Shown here in pieces: positions 51,714-59,823 of a DNA stretch of 64,000 nucleotides (positions within the stretch are counted from its first letter, which is position 1; every line of letters starts with the position of its first letter). Source of the stretch: JAENVU01 sp963801105 (lineage in GTDB: Bacteria > Actinomycetota > Acidimicrobiia > IMCC26256 > JAENVU01); contig CAWDDH010000003.1 of assembly GCA_963801105.1 (NCBI GenBank), positions 3,472,001 to 3,536,000 on the forward strand. The letters are read 5' to 3'. The position numbers and the translations under genes are program-made. Below the pieces are notes generated by a model, which saw only the letters and a list, made by a program, of their open reading frames with translations, did no database searches and was not told the DNA's origin.

Positions 51714-53060
51714 CTAGGACTCTGCTCGGATGAGCGCCAGCACTTCCTCGGTGTGAGCATCGCACGCGGCGCGATCCGCCGCCTCGAGGTTGAGGCGCAG
51801 GAGGGGCTCGGTGTTGCTCGGCCGGAGGTTGAACCACCAGTCGCCGAGGTCGACGGTGAGCCCGTCGAGCCGGTCCTGCTCCGCGCCGACGAAGTGTCCG
51901 GCGACGGCCTCGATCACCCCGTGGGGGTCCGCCACCTTCGTGTTGATCTCGCCCGACGCGGCGTAGCGCTCGAACGGCCTCCGCAGCTCCGAGAGCGGGA
52001 CGTTGGCGACGCTGAGCGCCTCGAGCACGACCATGGCCGCGATGGAGCCGGAATCGGCCCGCCAGTTGTCGCGGAAGTAGTAGTGCGCCGAGTGCTCACC
52101 TCCGAACACGGCGTTGGTCTCGGCCATCACCTGCTTGATGAAGGAGTGGCCGACGCGGGCGCGCACCGGCTCGCCGCCGTTCTCCCTGATGACCTCGGGC
52201 ACGGTCTTGGAGCAGATCAGGTTGTACACGACGGTGCCGCCGCCGCTGCGGATCAGCATCGACTGGGCCACGATCGCGGTGGTCGTCGATCCACTCACCG
52301 GCTCGCCACGGTCGTCCACGAGGAACACGCGGTCGGCGTCTCCGTCGAACGCCAACCCGATGTCGGCGCCGGTGTCGAGCACGCGCTTGCGGAGCGACTC
52401 GAGATTCTCGGGCTGGATCGGGTCCGCCGGATGGTTCGGGAACGTGCCGTCGAGATCGCCGAAGAGGACTTCGAGGTCGAACGGGAGCCCGGCGAAGACC
52501 TGGGGCACCACGAGCCCGCCCATGCCGTTCGCGGTGTCGGCCACGATCTTCAACGGCCGGAGCGCCGTGACGTCCACGAACGAGCGGACGTGGGCCGCGA
52601 AGTCGGCGAGGAGGTCCTGCTCCCGCACCCGGCCGCTCTCCTCGGCCCGCTCGAGCAGTCCGGCTGCGACGGCGTCCTTGATCTGGGTCAGCCCGGTGGC
52701 CTCGCCGACGGGTGCGGCGCCGGCCCGGCAGAGCTTGATGCCGTTGTACTGCGCCGGGTTGTGGCTGGCCGTGAACATGGCGGCCGGCGCGTCGAGCGTG
52801 CCTGCGGCGAAGTAGACGAGGTCCGTCGACGCGAGGCCGACGTCCACGACGTCGGCGCCGGCGAGCGTGGCCCCTTCGATGAAGGCGCGGCTCAGCGGGA
52901 TGGACGACGGCCGCATGTCGTAGCCGACCACGACCGTCGAGCTCGCGGTGAACCGGACGAACGCGTTGCCGATGCGCTTGGCGACGGCTTCGTCGATCTC
53001 GTCCGGGTAGATGCCGCGAACGTCATAGGCCTTGAAAATGGTGTCGAGCGAATCGCCCAC
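51714..53060 (-). CDS. manB: phosphomannomutase/phosphoglucomutase ManB
   Basis: 448 residues. Converts mannose-6-phosphate and mannose-1-phosphate, for GDP-mannose and envelope polysaccharides. The phosphoserine is in AMFTASHNPAQYNGIKLCR, the magnesium loop is AFDGDADRVFLVD, the sugar-binding loop is VFGGEHSAHYYFRD and the phosphate loop is NLRPSNTEPLLRLNLEA. The GTG at 53060 follows a GAGGAG-rich leader. It is the first gene of the operon that ends at ahcY. Confidence 0.95.
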   Translation of the reverse strand: MGDSLDTIFKAYDVRGIYPDEIDEAVAKRIGNAFVRFTASSTVVVGYDMRPSSIPLSRAFIEGATLAGADVVDVGLASTDLVYFAAGTLDAPAAMFTASHNPAQYNGIKLCRAGAAPVGEATGLTQIKDAVAAGLLERAEESGRVREQDLLADFAAHVRSFVDVTALRPLKIVADTANGMGGLVVPQVFAGLPFDLEVLFGDLDGTFPNHPADPIQPENLESLRKRVLDTGADIGLAFDGDADRVFLVDDRGEPVSGSTTTAIVAQSMLIRSGGGTVVYNLICSKTVPEVIRENGGEPVRARVGHSFIKQVMAETNAVFGGEHSAHYYFRDNWRADSGSIAAMVVLEALSVANVPLSELRRPFERYAASGEINTKVADPHGVIEAVAGHFVGAEQDRLDGLTVDLGDWWFNLRPSNTEPLLRLNLEAADRAACDAHTEEVLALIRAES

Positions 53061-53082
53061 GATCGAGCCCTCTCGAGGCTCC

Positions 53083-55653
53083 TCACCGCCCTCCGGGCGG
53101 GACCGCCATGGTAGTGCCGGGTTCGGCGGGAGCCCCGCTCGGACGGTCCCGATCGGGATCGACCGGCGGGTCCGTCACGTCGTCGTCACGCCCCGAACCG
53201 ACGCGAATCACCCGGCCGCGTCGCCACTCGGCCAGGACCAGCCCGGCGAGCGCGAGGAGTCCGACGAGGGTGAGCAGGCCACCGAGCTTCTCCGGGCCGG
53301 AGCGGGCGAAATGCAGGTGCACCGAGTGGCCCGTCGGGATGACGACCATGAGGTTCGGGGTGAGCCGCCACGGCCCATCGGCCCCACTGGCCTCCCAGTT
53401 CGGGAAGTACGACGTCCGCACGACGACCGGCACCCCCGGGCGGGAGACCCGGAACGTGATGTCGTTGTTCGTTTCGTGAATTTCGGTGACCGAGTTGGCC
53501 GGCAACGCGCGGCGAGGGGTCCCGGGGGCCTCGGTCCTCGTCGACCGGCGCCAGGACGCGGGGCCGTCGGCGGCCAGCGGCCGGGTGAGGTTCGCCGGGT
53601 CCGACCACCACCCCACCGCGGTGCACTCCCATGCGCCGAGCGTCGGGCCGGGGACGCCGCCGGGCGGGTGGTCGAAGCACTCGGCCTGTGTGCCGGCCGC
53701 CGAGGAGACCACCACGGGCTCGTAGGGCATCGGGGCGACGAGCGACTGATCCCTGACCTCGTAGATGTTCCAGGCCTCGGGTGCCTGGCCGTCGCGGTCC
53801 GGGACCGTGGCGAGGAGCCGGAGCCCCGGGCTCTTGTCGGCGGCGGTCTTCGCGGCATCCGAATGGGCGAGGTAGTAGCGGCCGCCGAGCGCGCGCAGGT
53901 ATCGCACGCCGTCGTCGAAGTGCTCGAGGTCGAGGTAATCGAGACCGCGCACAGGATCGGAGGAGTTCTCCGACGCCGACAGTGGCGAGATCATCATGAA
54001 GACCGGCGACGTGCTCGCGGCCGACTCGTAGTAGAGACCCTCGAACGACTGAATCCGACCGTGCGTCCAGTACGGCAGCAGCATCAACGCGAGCGGCGTG
54101 CCGTACGCGTCGAGCGACGGGCCGCCCTCCCACATCGCGCGTCCCGGCGGCAGCCGGTCCATCCGGTCGATCAGGGCGCGGTACTCGCCGTACTGCTTGC
54201 GCGAGTGGGCCTTGGCCTGGGGATCGTGCGGACGCGCCGCGTTCTCGTAGCCGGTCTCGTTCCAGCTCACCCAGAAGGGCAGGAACCCGCGATGGGCGAA
54301 GCTCACCCAGATGCCCGCCGTCGTCACACAGACGAGGACGACGAGCATCGAGACGCTCGCCACCGTTCGGTAGACCCGGCGCTCCCGCGGCCCGGGAAAC
54401 TCGTACGCCTCGGACGTCTCGGGCGGCGGACCGGTCCAGAGTCGGGCGAGCTCGCCGCTCAGCCGGCGGATGACCTCGGCGGCCCCGATGGCCGCGAGCA
54501 GGAACACCCCCAGGTACCAGAACGGTAGGAACCGCAGGTTCCAGGCGTGGGCCTCGGGCCAGAACCGGAACACCGCCGCCCAGAGCCCCGTGAGGACCGC
54601 CACGATGATGCCGGCACGGTCCCGGAACGCGATCGACAGCGCCACGCCGATGATGGCGAGGACGTACACCCAGGTCCACTGATCGAGGATCAGGTAGTCC
54701 AGGTACCGGGTGAGCTTCGTGTACCGCATGTTCTGCGTGTACTGGAACGTGGCGACCAACGGCAGGGACCAGAACGCGGTCAGCAGCGCAGCGACGCCGC
54801 CGATGATCGCAGCGACCGCCAACGCCGGCCAACGGCTCCGGCGGGTCATCGCGACCGCGACGATCACGACCGCACCGGCGCCCGCGAACATGCCGACCAC
54901 CACGTGGGAGAGCACGGTCGCGACGAGGAGCAGCACTGCGAGCCAGAGGCGGCGCCCGGTCCGGACCGAGAAGGCGATGGCCCCGAGCCCGAACAGCGCC
55001 AGCGCCAGCGCGAGGGAGAACGAGTACTCCCCCGCCAGCGCGCTCACGAGCGGCCCGCCCATGATGCGCTGGTTGAACTGGATCGTGGTCCTGGCGGCGT
55101 CGGCGGGCTGACCAGCGGAGATGCCGGTGAAGAAGAGGAAGAGCACCGTGCCGACCGCGAACAGCTCGGGCGCCGGACGGCGGGCCCGGATCCCGCGACC
55201 GAAGGCGTAGGCCCCCGCGGGCATGAGCACCGGGCCGATCGCCGTCGTCAGCTTCAGCGCGATGTTGTACGGCAGCACCAGGTCGAGCGCGACAGTGATC
55301 AGCGCCGGTAGCGGAAAGTAGAACTGCCCGGCGGGGAAGCCTCCGAACCAGTCGTTCGACCAGCCGGCGACGCGCCAGTTCGGGAGCAGATGGTCCCGGA
55401 GGAAGGCGGGGAACCACACGTGGGCACCGAGATCGCCGCCGTTGGGAGTCGTGTTGCGCAGGAGCAGGCGCGGCTCGAGCACCCAGAGGACGACGATGCA
55501 GCACGCGAGGACGACGCCGGCGCTGACCACACGCCACGCCCGGCGCAACTGCGGATCCGACGGTGGGACGGCCCGATCGGCCGGCGCCGGGAACGGCGAG
55601 CGCTCGACCGGCGTGGGCGCCACGGAGCCCACGGAGTCCGACGCGCTCACCAC
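53083..55653 (-). CDS. large multi-pass membrane protein, GT-C-like
   Basis: 856 residues with about 11-13 membrane helices in the first 520 residues and an extracellular C-terminal half of about 300 residues ending in one helix (PEKLGGLLTLVGLLALAGLVLAEW). The first loop, NGGDLGAHVWFPAFLRD, has acidic residues like the catalytic loop of GT-C glycosyltransferases. GGFPAGQFYFPLPALITVALDLVLP and RTSYFPNWEASG (propeller-free beta tail) resemble YfhO-like envelope proteins. A role in polysaccharide transfer is inference; the substrate is unknown. Confidence 0.7.
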   Translation of the reverse strand: MVSASDSVGSVAPTPVERSPFPAPADRAVPPSDPQLRRAWRVVSAGVVLACCIVVLWVLEPRLLLRNTTPNGGDLGAHVWFPAFLRDHLLPNWRVAGWSNDWFGGFPAGQFYFPLPALITVALDLVLPYNIALKLTTAIGPVLMPAGAYAFGRGIRARRPAPELFAVGTVLFLFFTGISAGQPADAARTTIQFNQRIMGGPLVSALAGEYSFSLALALALFGLGAIAFSVRTGRRLWLAVLLLVATVLSHVVVGMFAGAGAVVIVAVAMTRRSRWPALAVAAIIGGVAALLTAFWSLPLVATFQYTQNMRYTKLTRYLDYLILDQWTWVYVLAIIGVALSIAFRDRAGIIVAVLTGLWAAVFRFWPEAHAWNLRFLPFWYLGVFLLAAIGAAEVIRRLSGELARLWTGPPPETSEAYEFPGPRERRVYRTVASVSMLVVLVCVTTAGIWVSFAHRGFLPFWVSWNETGYENAARPHDPQAKAHSRKQYGEYRALIDRMDRLPPGRAMWEGGPSLDAYGTPLALMLLPYWTHGRIQSFEGLYYESAASTSPVFMMISPLSASENSSDPVRGLDYLDLEHFDDGVRYLRALGGRYYLAHSDAAKTAADKSPGLRLLATVPDRDGQAPEAWNIYEVRDQSLVAPMPYEPVVVSSAAGTQAECFDHPPGGVPGPTLGAWECTAVGWWSDPANLTRPLAADGPASWRRSTRTEAPGTPRRALPANSVTEIHETNNDITFRVSRPGVPVVVRTSYFPNWEASGADGPWRLTPNLMVVIPTGHSVHLHFARSGPEKLGGLLTLVGLLALAGLVLAEWRRGRVIRVGSGRDDDVTDPPVDPDRDRPSGAPAEPGTTMAVPPGGR

Positions 55654-55725
55654 CGGGTCAGCATGTCAGGTGCGCCCCCCGCACCTTCGTCACCCGCCGC
55701 GAACGGGCCACCGCGCACAAATTCG

Positions 55726-55753
55726 GAAGCGGGGCCCTTGCGGGCCCCGCTTC
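55726..55753 (-). terminator. strong intrinsic-type hairpin before the membrane-protein gene
   Basis: A perfect 12-bp stem, GAAGCGGGGCCC (55726-55737) with GGGCCCCGCTTC (55742-55753), and a TTGC loop. On the minus strand it follows the zinc-ribbon gene by 84 bases and is followed by an A/T-rich patch (CGAATTTG). It should separate that gene from the large membrane-protein gene. The rest of 55654-55836 holds nothing I recognise. Confidence 0.8.
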
Positions 55754-55836
55754 ACTGCACTCGGGCAATCTCCCACGCCGCGAGTGGATGCCGGGGCCGT
55801 CACTCCCCGCACCCGCGTGGGGCGCCGCTGAGTCCT

Positions 55837-56004
55837 CTATCGAGCGCGAGCCATGTCGAGCACGCGGTCGAGCGACATCGGGCCGTCGAGCGAGCTCCAC
55901 TGACGCGACTCGCACCGTCCGCAGCTGTGGAAGGTCACGTCCTCACCGGCGATCTTCATCCGGATCTCGACCATGCCCTGCTTGGCGCATCGGCTGCATT
56001 CCAT
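55837..56004 (-). CDS. small zinc-ribbon protein
   Basis: 55 residues. MECSRCAKQGMVEIRMKIAGEDVTFHSCGRCESRQW places four cysteines as two CxxC knuckles (residues 3/6 and 28/31), a treble-clef-like zinc site, followed by WSSLDGPMSLDRVLDMARAR. It resembles short actinobacterial zinc-ribbon proteins of unknown role found near whiB and manB loci. Shine-Dalgarno AGGAGGG lies 8 bases before the ATG. A strong terminator follows and four phased GGATGAT repeats lie upstream. Confidence 0.75.
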   Translation of the reverse strand: MECSRCAKQGMVEIRMKIAGEDVTFHSCGRCESRQWSSLDGPMSLDRVLDMARAR

Positions 56005-56068
56005 CCTGGGTCCCTCCTCGGTGTGCCCTCGTGGTTCTGATGTCGACGGTTCGGGCGAATTTTCTGGA

Positions 56069-56107
56069 GGATGATCCCGGGATGATGAGGGATGATTCGA
56101 GGGATGA
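56069..56107. repeat. four phased GGGATGAT repeats upstream of the zinc-ribbon gene
   Basis: GGATGAT at 56069-56075, GGGATGAT at 56079-56086 and 56089-56096, and GGGATGA at 56101-56107. The spacing of 10-12 bases is close to one helical turn, and 56074-56083 is the palindrome ATCCCGGGAT. Likely protein-binding sites; the factor is unknown. Confidence 0.55.
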
Positions 56108-56166
56108 GGGCCGCGTTTTCCCTGGTCAGAGCGACGCAGGCGGTGACACCCCGGCCGGGCGAACGG

Positions 56167-56877
56167 TCAGGACGAGAGGAGGATGACGGCGCTCAGCAGG
56201 TTGAACCCGGCGTGGAGCAGGATCGACTGGCTGAGCTCGCCCGTGCGCACGGCCCGGATCCCCGAGACCACGCCGACGAGCAGCAGCGGCGCCAGGAGTG
56301 GCGCCGCCGAGGGGTCCAGCAGGTGGACCACGGCGAACACCCCACCACCGAGCAGCACGGCGACCGGCGCGCCGAACCGGCGGAGCAGGCCCCGCAACAG
56401 CAGGCCCCGGAACAGCAGCTCCTCGGCGATCGGCGCCGCGACCACCACCGCCACCGCCCCGGCGAGCCGGGCGGGCGTCGACGCCCGTTCGAGCGCGCGG
56501 GCCACTTCCTGCTGGGGCTCGGAACCGCTGATGGCCTGGATCAGGCTGACCGCGCCCAGGCCGACCACCTGGAGGCCGAGCCCGGCGACGAGCCACGGCC
56601 AGTCGGCGAGGCGCACCACGAAGCCGAAGTCCGCGCGGAGCGACCCGCGGCCCCGGCTCGAGGCGACGAGCGCCAGCAGGGCCACCGTCACGACGGCGCT
56701 GCCCGCCGTCACCGCGGCGATGTCGACTGCATCGACCTTGTGACCCGCACCGAGTCCCCGGAGCGCGAACACCACGCTCGCGATGACGATCTGGGCCACG
56801 ACGCCGACGACCCAGACCCAGACGAAGTCGCCGAGCCCCCACCGCACGCGGCGATCGGTTCGCGGGGCTGTTGGCAC
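56167..56877 (-). CDS. CPBP family intramembrane glutamic metalloprotease
   Basis: 236 residues with about seven helices. APIAEELLFRGLLLRGLLRRFG holds the EExxxR motif, FAVVHLL the FxxxH motif and LLHAGFNLLS the final H/N motif, so all active-site elements are present. Such proteases cleave prenylated or other membrane substrates; the substrate is unknown. GTG 56877 follows TAAGCT by 8 bases. Divergent from ftsH. Confidence 0.87.
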   Translation of the reverse strand: MPTAPRTDRRVRWGLGDFVWVWVVGVVAQIVIASVVFALRGLGAGHKVDAVDIAAVTAGSAVVTVALLALVASSRGRGSLRADFGFVVRLADWPWLVAGLGLQVVGLGAVSLIQAISGSEPQQEVARALERASTPARLAGAVAVVVAAPIAEELLFRGLLLRGLLRRFGAPVAVLLGGGVFAVVHLLDPSAAPLLAPLLLVGVVSGIRAVRTGELSQSILLHAGFNLLSAVILLSS

Positions 56878-56885
56878 GGCGGCCG

Positions 56886-56975
56886 AGCTTACGGCGCCCC
56901 TATCGGGAATCGGGGCCCCGGCCACGGTGTTCTGCACCCCTGCGACCGGGTGCGGGCCGGCCCGGGTCGTAGCAT
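56886..56975. promoter_or_regulatory. divergent promoter region, CPBP protease / ftsH
   Basis: TAAGCT (minus, 56891-56886) serves the leaderless-looking CPBP gene. TAGCAT (plus, 56970-56975) would give ftsH a leader of about 33 nt that contains GAGGAG. Confidence 0.4.
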
Positions 56976-57014
56976 GGAGGCTGGCCCTTCCCGACCGAGG
57001 AGCACCCCTCCGCC

Positions 57015-59000
57015 GTGAGCACACCACCCCCTGAACGGCCCCCCGTCCGGCCGGACCGTCCGTCGGGTCCCGGCACACCCGGTCCGGCCCCCAAGCCTTG
57101 GTCGCGCTGGATCACGCTGCTCGTCATCGCGGCGGTCGCGCTCGTCCTGTTCATGACCACGCTGCGCAGCGACAACGGCACGAGCGCCAAGCTCAGCTAC
57201 AGCCAGTTCTCCAACGCGGTCACGGACGGTCGCGTCAAGACGGTCAACTACGACCCGGATACCGGCAAGATCTCCGGCGACTTCGTGCGCCCGAACAACA
57301 ACGGCGCCACCAGCTTCACGTCGTCGGGCCCGAACAACGACCTCCAGCCGACCGAGCTCAAGGAGCTCTCCCAGCAGGGCGTGGACGTGACCTACCACCG
57401 CGAGGGCTCGAACCCGTGGCTGCCGATCCTCGTCTACCTGCTCCCCATCGCGGCGCTCATCGGATTCTTCGTCTGGATGAACCGCCGGGCCCAGGGCCAG
57501 ATGGGCGCGGTCATGAACATCGGCCGGAGCAAGGCGAAGGTCTACAACGCCGAGAAGCCGCAGACGACCTTCGAGGACGTCGCGGGATACGAGCCGGTGA
57601 AGCAGGAGATCAAGGAGGTCGTCGACTTCCTCAAGAATCCCGGGAAGTTCGCCGAGATCGGCGCGCGGATCCCTCGCGGCGTGCTCCTGGTCGGCCCCCC
57701 CGGCACCGGCAAGACGCTCATCGCCCGTGCCGTGGCGGGTGAGGCGGGCGTGCCGTTCGTCGCCATCACCGGGTCGGACTTCATGGAGATGTTCGTCGGT
57801 GTCGGTGCGGCACGTGTCCGCGACCTGTTCCAGACTGCACGCAAGCAGGCGCCCGCGATCATCTTCATCGACGAGATCGACTCCATCGGCCGCAAGCGCG
57901 GTGCGGGGCTCGGTGGTGGTCACGACGAGCGCGAGCAGACGCTCAACCAGATGCTGGCGGAGATGGACGGTTTCGAGTCCGGCGACGGCGTCGTGATGAT
58001 CGCAGCGACCAACCGACCCGACATCCTCGACCCCGCGCTGCTCCGCCCGGGCCGGTTCGACCGCCAGATCATGGTGCCGCTCCCCACGCTCGAGGAGCGG
58101 ATCGACATCCTCAAGGTGCACTTCCGCTCCAAGAAGATCGCCGACGACGTGCGCATCGACCTCGTCGCACGGGGCACGCCCGGCATGTCGGGCGCCGACC
58201 TCGCCAACCTCGTCAACGAGGCCGCACTGTTCGCGGTCCGCCGGGGCGAGAACTCGGTCCACAAGGAGGACTTCGAGGACGCCCGCGACCGCGTCCTGAT
58301 GGGTCTCAAGCGCCCGACCATCGTGATGAACGAGGAGGAGAAGGAGCACACCGCCTACCACGAGGCGGGGCACGCGGTCCTCGCGTACGTCCTCGAGCAC
58401 GCGGACCCGGTGCACAAGGTCACGATCCTGCCGACGGGAATGGCGCTCGGGATGACCCAGCAGCTCCCCGAGGAGGAGCGCTACTCCCACGACAAGTACT
58501 TCCTCCAGGACATGTTGAGCGTCCTCCTCGGTGGTCGCGTGGCCGAGGACAACGTCTTCGGATCGCAGTCCACCGGCGCGAGCAACGACCTCGTGCGCGC
58601 CACCGAGATCTCGCGGCGGATGGTGCGCGAGTGGGGAATGTCGGACCGCATCGGTCCGATGGCGTGGGGGTCCCAGGGCGCCGTGTTCCTCGGCGAGGAC
58701 CTCGTCCACACCCGCGACTACTCCGACGAGACCGCCCGGGTCATCGACGAGGAGGTCGAGCGGGTCCTGCGGACCGAAGAGGAGCGGACCCGTTCGCTCA
58801 TCACGAAGTACCGCTCCGGCCTGGATGCGGTCGCCCAGGCGCTGCTCCAGCACGAGACCCTCGACGGGCTCGAGGTCGAGCGCCTCGTCGACGGTGCCGT
58901 GGGCTTCCATGCCGGTGGTCCGCGCGAGATCCTCACTGCCGACGGTGAGGTCGAGCAGGTCGACGAGGAAGGCGTCCCGATCACGCCCGTGGGCGACTGA
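57015..59000 (+). CDS. ftsH: ATP-dependent zinc metalloprotease FtsH
   Basis: 661 residues. A proline-rich N-terminal tail precedes TM1 (about 32-50), an extracellular segment, and TM2 (about 134-155). The AAA domain has GPPGTGKTLIARAVAGEAGVPF (Walker A near residue 226), FIDEIDSIGRKRG and ATNRPDILDPALLRPGRFDRQ. The protease domain has HEAGH (about 449-453) and the later acidic zinc ligand in LGGRVAEDNVFG. It degrades membrane and some soluble proteins. GTG start with GAGGAG in the leader. The stop is 34 bases from the convergent thioredoxin-like gene. Confidence 0.97.
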   Translation: MSTPPPERPPVRPDRPSGPGTPGPAPKPWSRWITLLVIAAVALVLFMTTLRSDNGTSAKLSYSQFSNAVTDGRVKTVNYDPDTGKISGDFVRPNNNGATSFTSSGPNNDLQPTELKELSQQGVDVTYHREGSNPWLPILVYLLPIAALIGFFVWMNRRAQGQMGAVMNIGRSKAKVYNAEKPQTTFEDVAGYEPVKQEIKEVVDFLKNPGKFAEIGARIPRGVLLVGPPGTGKTLIARAVAGEAGVPFVAITGSDFMEMFVGVGAARVRDLFQTARKQAPAIIFIDEIDSIGRKRGAGLGGGHDEREQTLNQMLAEMDGFESGDGVVMIAATNRPDILDPALLRPGRFDRQIMVPLPTLEERIDILKVHFRSKKIADDVRIDLVARGTPGMSGADLANLVNEAALFAVRRGENSVHKEDFEDARDRVLMGLKRPTIVMNEEEKEHTAYHEAGHAVLAYVLEHADPVHKVTILPTGMALGMTQQLPEEERYSHDKYFLQDMLSVLLGGRVAEDNVFGSQSTGASNDLVRATEISRRMVREWGMSDRIGPMAWGSQGAVFLGEDLVHTRDYSDETARVIDEEVERVLRTEEERTRSLITKYRSGLDAVAQALLQHETLDGLEVERLVDGAVGFHAGGPREILTADGEVEQVDEEGVPITPVGD

Positions 59001-59034
59001 GCGTCGACGCGGGTCCGCGTGATCGGGCGCGTCC

Positions 59035-59493
59035 CTAGCCCAGAGCGTCGAGGCCGTGGCTGACGTCGAGCGACGGGTCGCGGGCCGCGGCCACCGCGGC
59101 CCACAGGTCCGTGGCGGTCACCGCACCGACGAAGGCCCGCTGCACCGCACCCTCGTGGTCGGCCACGACGACCGTCGGGACTCCTGCGATCCGGTAGCGC
59201 TCGTGGACGTCGCGCGCGGCTTGCCACGACACGTCGACCGTCGCCACCTCGGGTGACTCGAGCGCGGCGACGCGCTCGCGCATCACCTCGCATCCCTCGC
59301 ACGTCGTCGACGAGAACAACGCCACGAGCCACGGCGCGTCGGGACGCACGAAGTCAGCCCGGTGCAGCTGGCGGGGCACCGGATACGGGGCGGCGACCGG
59401 CCCGGCCCGGTCCTGTCGCCGACGCTCGAGGACCAGCGCCACCGCTCCCACCACCAGCAACAGGACGACGGCGATGAGGATGCGGGCGGCCAT
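59035..59493 (-). CDS. membrane-anchored thioredoxin-like protein
   Basis: 152 residues. One N-terminal helix (RILIAVVLLLVVGAVALVLE) anchors a thioredoxin fold outside the membrane. WLVALFSSTTCEGCEVMRERV has the redox motif CEGC, unusual against the CxPC of thioredoxins and TlpA. The cis-proline is in YRIAGVPTVVVAD. Probably an extracytoplasmic thiol oxidoreductase with unknown partner. Confidence 0.8.
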   Translation of the reverse strand: MAARILIAVVLLLVVGAVALVLERRRQDRAGPVAAPYPVPRQLHRADFVRPDAPWLVALFSSTTCEGCEVMRERVAALESPEVATVDVSWQAARDVHERYRIAGVPTVVVADHEGAVQRAFVGAVTATDLWAAVAAARDPSLDVSHGLDALG

Positions 59494-59543
59494 GGCGCCG
59501 ACGCTACCGGCGGCCCGCGAGCCCCCGCCGCTCGCGGCGAAAC

Positions 59544-59823
59544 GGCGCGTTCAATCTCGTCTCGATCGTCCTCGGTGGTGCAGCCGCTCCGTTACTCGTC
59601 GGCGGCCTCGCCGACATCTGGAACCTGCGGATCGCGTTCCTGCTCGTGACCCCGCCGGTGTACCTCGGCGCCTTCGTCCTGTACCGCGCGGGATCACCTC
59701 GACGAGGACGCCGCGAAGATCTTCGCCGCGGTCGTCGCCGCCATCCAGGCCGAGCAGGACCAGCAATACACGCCCGACGGGCCGGCGCTCGGACCGGAGG
59801 GCTCAGCGGGGAACGGCGTGTGA
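59544..59823 (+). pseudogene. 3' remnant of an MFS-type transporter
   Basis: GAFNLVSIVLGGAAAPLLVG followed by GLADIWNLRIAFLLVTPPVY and LGAFVLYRA reads like the last two helices of an MFS transporter. After one extra G near 59690 the frame continues with DHLDEDAAKIFAAVVAAIQA and ends at the TGA 59821-59823, overlapping the DUF5719-like gene by 21 bases. There is no start codon or upstream part: only 50 bases separate it from the thioredoxin-like gene. Best seen as a deletion remnant. Confidence 0.55.
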
